NCBI RefSeq assembly: GCF_963676685.1 | Contig: NC_092347.1 | Span: 88,414,592-88,478,591, forward strand | Reading direction: 5' to 3' | Length of the DNA stretch: 64,000 nt | Source: Mytilus edulis | Taxonomy: Eukaryota; Mollusca; Bivalvia; Mytilida; Mytilidae | Notes under the pieces: generated by a model | Seen by the model: only the letters and a program-made list of their open reading frames with translations | Told to the model about the DNA's origin: nothing | The model's database searches: none | In this document: in pieces, positions 60,745 through 64,000 of the stretch | Layout of the letters: every line of letters starts with the position of its first letter | Position numbering within the stretch: the first letter of the stretch is position 1 | Program-made: the position numbers and the translations under genes

Positions 60745-61563
60745 GAAGGTGTCGTCTGATTGCCAATGAGACAACTCTCCACAAGAGACCAAATAACATA
60801 GTATAACACATGTAATTACAAACTAAAGGTCACCATACGACCTTCAACAATTTGAGCAAAGCCCATACTGCATACATTAACTTATACAAGGCCCCCAAAT
60901 GACAAATGTAAAACAGGTCAATCGAGAAAACTCACGGTCTAATCTATGTACAAATTAATGAACGAAAAACAAATATGATACACACCATAAAACGACAATC
61001 ACTTGATTACAGGCTCCTGACTTTGAACAGACATGCACATACAGGAATAAGACTATTTTCAGCATGTTAGCAGACTGAGGTAACATTGTAAAAAAAAATT
61101 CTAGAAGGAAAGCCAGTCATCCATATGCCGGGATGTCATGTTATTATAGCAGAAAACTTTTACAATTTAAAATAACAAAACAGTGCAGTGGTGGACCCAG
61201 AACTTCAACAATTTGAGCAAAGCCCATACTGCATACATTAACTTATACAAGGCCCCCAAATGACAAATGTAAAACAGGTCAATCGAGAAAACTCACGGTC
61301 TAATCTATGTACAAATTAATGAAAGAAAAACAAATATGATACACACCATAAAACGACAATCACTTGATTACAGGCTCCTGACTTTGAACAGACATGCACA
61401 TACAGGAATAAGACTATTTTCAGCATGTTAGCAGACTGAGGTAACATTGTAAAAAAAAATTCTAGAAGGAAAGCCAGTCATCCATATGCCGGGATGTCAT
61501 GTTATTATAGCAGAAAACTTTTACAATTTAAAATAACAAAACAGTGCAGTGGTGGACCCAGAA
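60745..61563 (+). repeat. Dispersed repeat with 361-bp tandem duplication
   Basis: A GCCAATGAGACAACTCTCC-family copy starts near 60,755. From 60,842 to 61,202 it is followed by an almost exact second copy at 61,203-61,563. The only difference noticed is AATGAACGAA versus AATGAAAGAA. Confidence 0.95.
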
Positions 61564-61729
61564 CTTTTTAAAGGGGGCACTAAGCGGCCTAAGGGCATGT
61601 CCCCCTCCCCAGTTCAGGTTACCAACAAAAGTTTTAACATAATTTTATTAATACTGAATCTTTATTTAGAATTAATTACAGTTTGATTTGTAAAACTGGC
61701 CGTTAATCCCATCTCCAACATACTTGAAA

Positions 61730-62053
61730 CTGACAACGCCATGGCTAAAAATAAAAAAGACAAACAGAAAAACAATAGTACACACGACACAACATAGAAA
61801 ATTAAAGAATAAACAACACGAACCCCACCAAAAACTAGGGGTGATCTCAGGTGCTCCGGAAGGGTAAGCAGATCCTGCTCCACATGTGGCACCCGTCGTG
61901 TTGCTTATGTGATTACAAATCCGGTAAATAGTCTAATTCGGTAGGTCATATTCATGAAAGGGAAGGGGATTGTAGTTACGACGTAAGGAACATATCCGAT
62001 ATCATTTGTGAAACGGTTATTCCATAACGGTCAACCAACTCGTGATGGCGTCC
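61730..62053 (-). repeat. Retroelement tail downstream of the RT fragment
   Basis: In minus orientation it runs from the RT frame through TATGGAATAACCGTTTCACA, GAACATATCCGATATCAT (inverse) and GTGGAGCAGGATCTGC to TTTTGGTGGGGTTCGTG. It recurs at least five times in the window without the RT. Confidence 0.8.
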
Positions 62054-62521
62054 TTAAAATTTTCGAAGGGATGATTTCAACTTCACCATTTGGAACTCTT
62101 GGTTTAATAGCTTCCTTGTGAGCAGCAAACCTCTATCAAGAAAATCATGATAGGAAATGCAAGCACGGGAATATCGTATCAATTGGGAGATATATACCCC
62201 GTATGCAGGTGCTGCTGGAATGTTGCTACTTAGAAATGGAAAGTTCACAATTGGAAAGCTGAAATCATCTCTTTTGTCGTAAAGTTTTGTTTTCAACCGA
62301 CCCTCATTGTCAATTTCTAGATGTAAGTCAAGATATGAAGCCGACTTAACTGTATCTGTAGTATCCTTTATCTCTAGTTCGATTGGATAGATGCGTTCCA
62401 CATACTCACCAAATTTTGAATTGTTTAGTGAAAGAACATCATCTATATAGCGGAAAGTAGAGTTAAAGGATATTGCTAACTTTTTATCTTTCTTCCTAAG
62501 AAGTTTCTGCATGAAGTCCAA
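62054..62521 (-). pseudogene. Reverse transcriptase fragment (155 codons)
   Basis: An open frame with FRYIDDVLSLNN (the YxDD catalytic box) at about residues 24-35, YLDLHLEIDNEGRLKTKLYD after it, and a conserved-looking stretch FPFLSSNIPAAPAYGVYI. This is the C-terminal RT part of a retroelement. I believe it is Penelope-like or a related non-LTR group, but cannot settle which. The N-terminal fingers and any endonuclease are missing, so it is a 5'-truncated copy despite the open frame. A more decayed relative lies at 43,170-43,860. Confidence 0.8.
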
Positions 62522-62636
62522 GCATACAGTAAATTATGAATCAATTATCGTATATCTATTTTTCTTGTTCCATGTATGAGGCCATGGATGAGGATATGAA
62601 TGGTTTTTACAGGGCAAAAAAAAAACGTCATTAGAT

Positions 62637-62900
62637 GCCGGACCAAAACTAAAGATAACAAAATAAGGAAATGGTGAAATTAAAATGTGAAGAATATAAT
62701 AATTGATTTTGGTTGCCTAATCATCAGTGTCCAGTGGCAAATATAGGCATGTTTAGGAAAAATCTAAGAGATAAACAAATATAGGATAGAGCGAAAAATA
62801 GCAGGACCAAAACTGAAGATAACAGAATAAAAGATGATATTATTGAAAGTATATTGCGATGATTGATTTTTGCTGTCTAATGTCCAGTGGCAAATTATCT
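62637..62900 (+). repeat. Diverged direct duplication of about 100 bp
   Basis: GGACCAAAACTAAAGATAAC ... GTCCAGTGGCAAAT at 62,640-62,742 and GGACCAAAACTGAAGATAAC ... GTCCAGTGGCAAAT at 62,802-62,897. Confidence 0.8.
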
Positions 62901-63000
62901 GACCCCCCTTTTTAACCACCACCACCACACATACCACAACCATTACCACCAAAAGTCACATATATCGGTATCTCTATACAGATATCGATGTTTGGGTGCT

Positions 63001-63018
63001 CCCCCCCCCCCCCCCCCA
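63001..63018. repeat. Poly-C run
   Basis: About 17-18 consecutive C, the longest such run in the window. Length may be affected by sequencing error. Confidence 0.8.
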
Positions 63019-63768
63019 AGAAAACGAGGTTCTGGATACGCCCCTGTCTTTGTATATTTTGAAAATATCACTGCTGGGTCACATTGTGTCAGATATAAAT
63101 ATATAGGCCGGGAAAACCAATCGTATGATAATCGAAATTTCGTACGTTTTTCAGAGACTAGTGTCTGTCGTAAATAACATATCTACTCCATTCCGGAGTT
63201 AAAATTTTGCCAAAAACTTTCAAAAATATAAAGGTTGCCAGATTTAAAATTAAGACCAAGGATTTGTCTGTATAGTTTGTCTTTTAAAAGACGCAAAAAT
63301 AACAACAAAAATTTCAGTAAATTTACTAAAAGATAATTTTTTAATATATTTTTTTGGCCAAATAATTAAAGATATTTGAAATGCAAAATAACATCGGTAT
63401 TGAAAAAAAAGTATACTGGGAGTTCTGACTACTAAAATCAGAGACATATAATTATTAACGGGAACTTTCGCTTCTTTATAAGCAACAAAATTCGTTTTCT
63501 GTTATCAGGGTTGTTAAAAAATGTTGTTTGTCGTTTATTAATGCATTTTTAGTATGTTAAATTTGGATTTTTTTGATTTTTTTAAAGTCAGCTGAGCTGG
63601 GACTAGGTTATAAATAGATTAGGGGAAAACCTAAAACCAATCGTATGACAATCGGAAGTGTCGCTTTGACCACGTCGACTTAGGTGATCTCATTTCCGGT
63701 GTAAACACTTGGACTGTTTTCAACAGATTATCTTACGTCAGATGTAAATGTAGATTTTTGTATTGTAA
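63019..63768. other. Upstream region of the last gene
   Basis: AT-rich, no repeat recognised except AACCAATCGTATGA-type similarity between 63,116 and 63,638 (CCAATCGTATGATAATCG and CCAATCGTATGACAATCGG). The final 120 bp would be the 5' leader and promoter of the exon at 63,769. Confidence 0.4.
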
Positions 63769-63989
63769 ATGGGAAGAAGACGAAGTAAACGATGGAATTC
63801 GTGTATGATTTGGTTTGCTACGTCGGTTGGAGCTCTGTTTTATACGATCAGTTGCATCAAAGCCGCGGATGATATTGACACCTCGAGATCTGTCGATTCT
63901 GGAACCTACTATGATTTTCCCAGGGAACCCGAAATTACTGGTCAAAGATCATCCTCCTGTGTGGCAAAACCTCCGTCTGTTCTAAATAA
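63769..63989 (+). CDS. First coding exon of an unrecognised secreted or membrane protein (partial)
   Basis: ATG with an in-frame TAA immediately before it, so the start is well defined. The first 73 residues have a basic n-region (GRRRSKR), a hydrophobic stretch at about 12-30 (CMIWFATSVGALF and following) and then AADDIDTS, which reads as a signal peptide cleaved near KAA or as a signal anchor. The rest is hydrophilic, with YYDFPREPEITG and SSSCVAKPPS. A strong donor AA|GTAAGT at 63,990 ends the exon in phase 2, and the frame would stop shortly after without splicing. I do not recognise the family. The gene continues beyond the window. Confidence 0.7.
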
Positions 63990-64000
63990 GTAAGTAATTA

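Overview
The window looks like nuclear DNA of a marine bivalve, most likely a mussel of the genus Mytilus. It is AT-rich, has small exons in long introns, and carries short interspersed repeats that I associate with mussel genomes. It also holds a fibrinogen-related gene and a short PGRP, two families expanded in bivalve immunity. Species assignment is inference, since no database search was possible.

Bases 1 to about 17,907 are one continuous repeat array, already in progress at base 1. It consists of about 20 modules of 0.5-1.1 kb in head-to-tail order. Each module is filled with degenerate repeats spaced about 125-160 bp apart, built around a CCATGG palindrome that matches the RFX X-box, followed by a YY1-like GGCCATTTT site. 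Modules open with one of three start sequences. They close, when the end is present, with one of four 29-31 bp hairpins, and the right arm of the hairpin is the inverted repeat of the matching start. Several starts lie inside the (AAT)n tract that precedes a closing hairpin, and displaced hairpins pile up downstream, so starts and hairpins read largely like nested brackets. This resembles a non-autonomous Helentron/Helitron-like element growing by insertion into itself, but I see no transposase in the window.

Bases 18,255-18,362 are an orphan EGF-like exon. From there to 36,892 I find no other exon, only dispersed repeats, TTAA-flanked MITEs and minisatellites.

Bases 36,893-46,093 (+) hold a seven-exon gene assembled by eye with a continuous 996 bp frame (331 aa): a type II membrane anchor, two EGF-like domains and a fibrinogen-related domain (FReD). 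Its introns carry short repeats and a decayed reverse transcriptase copy.

Bases 54,258-57,403 (+) hold a three-exon secreted short peptidoglycan recognition protein (200 aa) with the zinc-amidase residues intact. Two putative pattern-recognition genes therefore sit on the same strand within about 21 kb: a membrane lectin-like FReD protein and a secreted peptidoglycan amidase. The rest is intergenic: MITEs, a perfect 34-bp palindrome, a 361-bp tandem duplication and a truncated reverse transcriptase on the minus strand. At 63,769-63,989 (+) lies the first coding exon of an unrecognised secreted or membrane protein that continues beyond the window.
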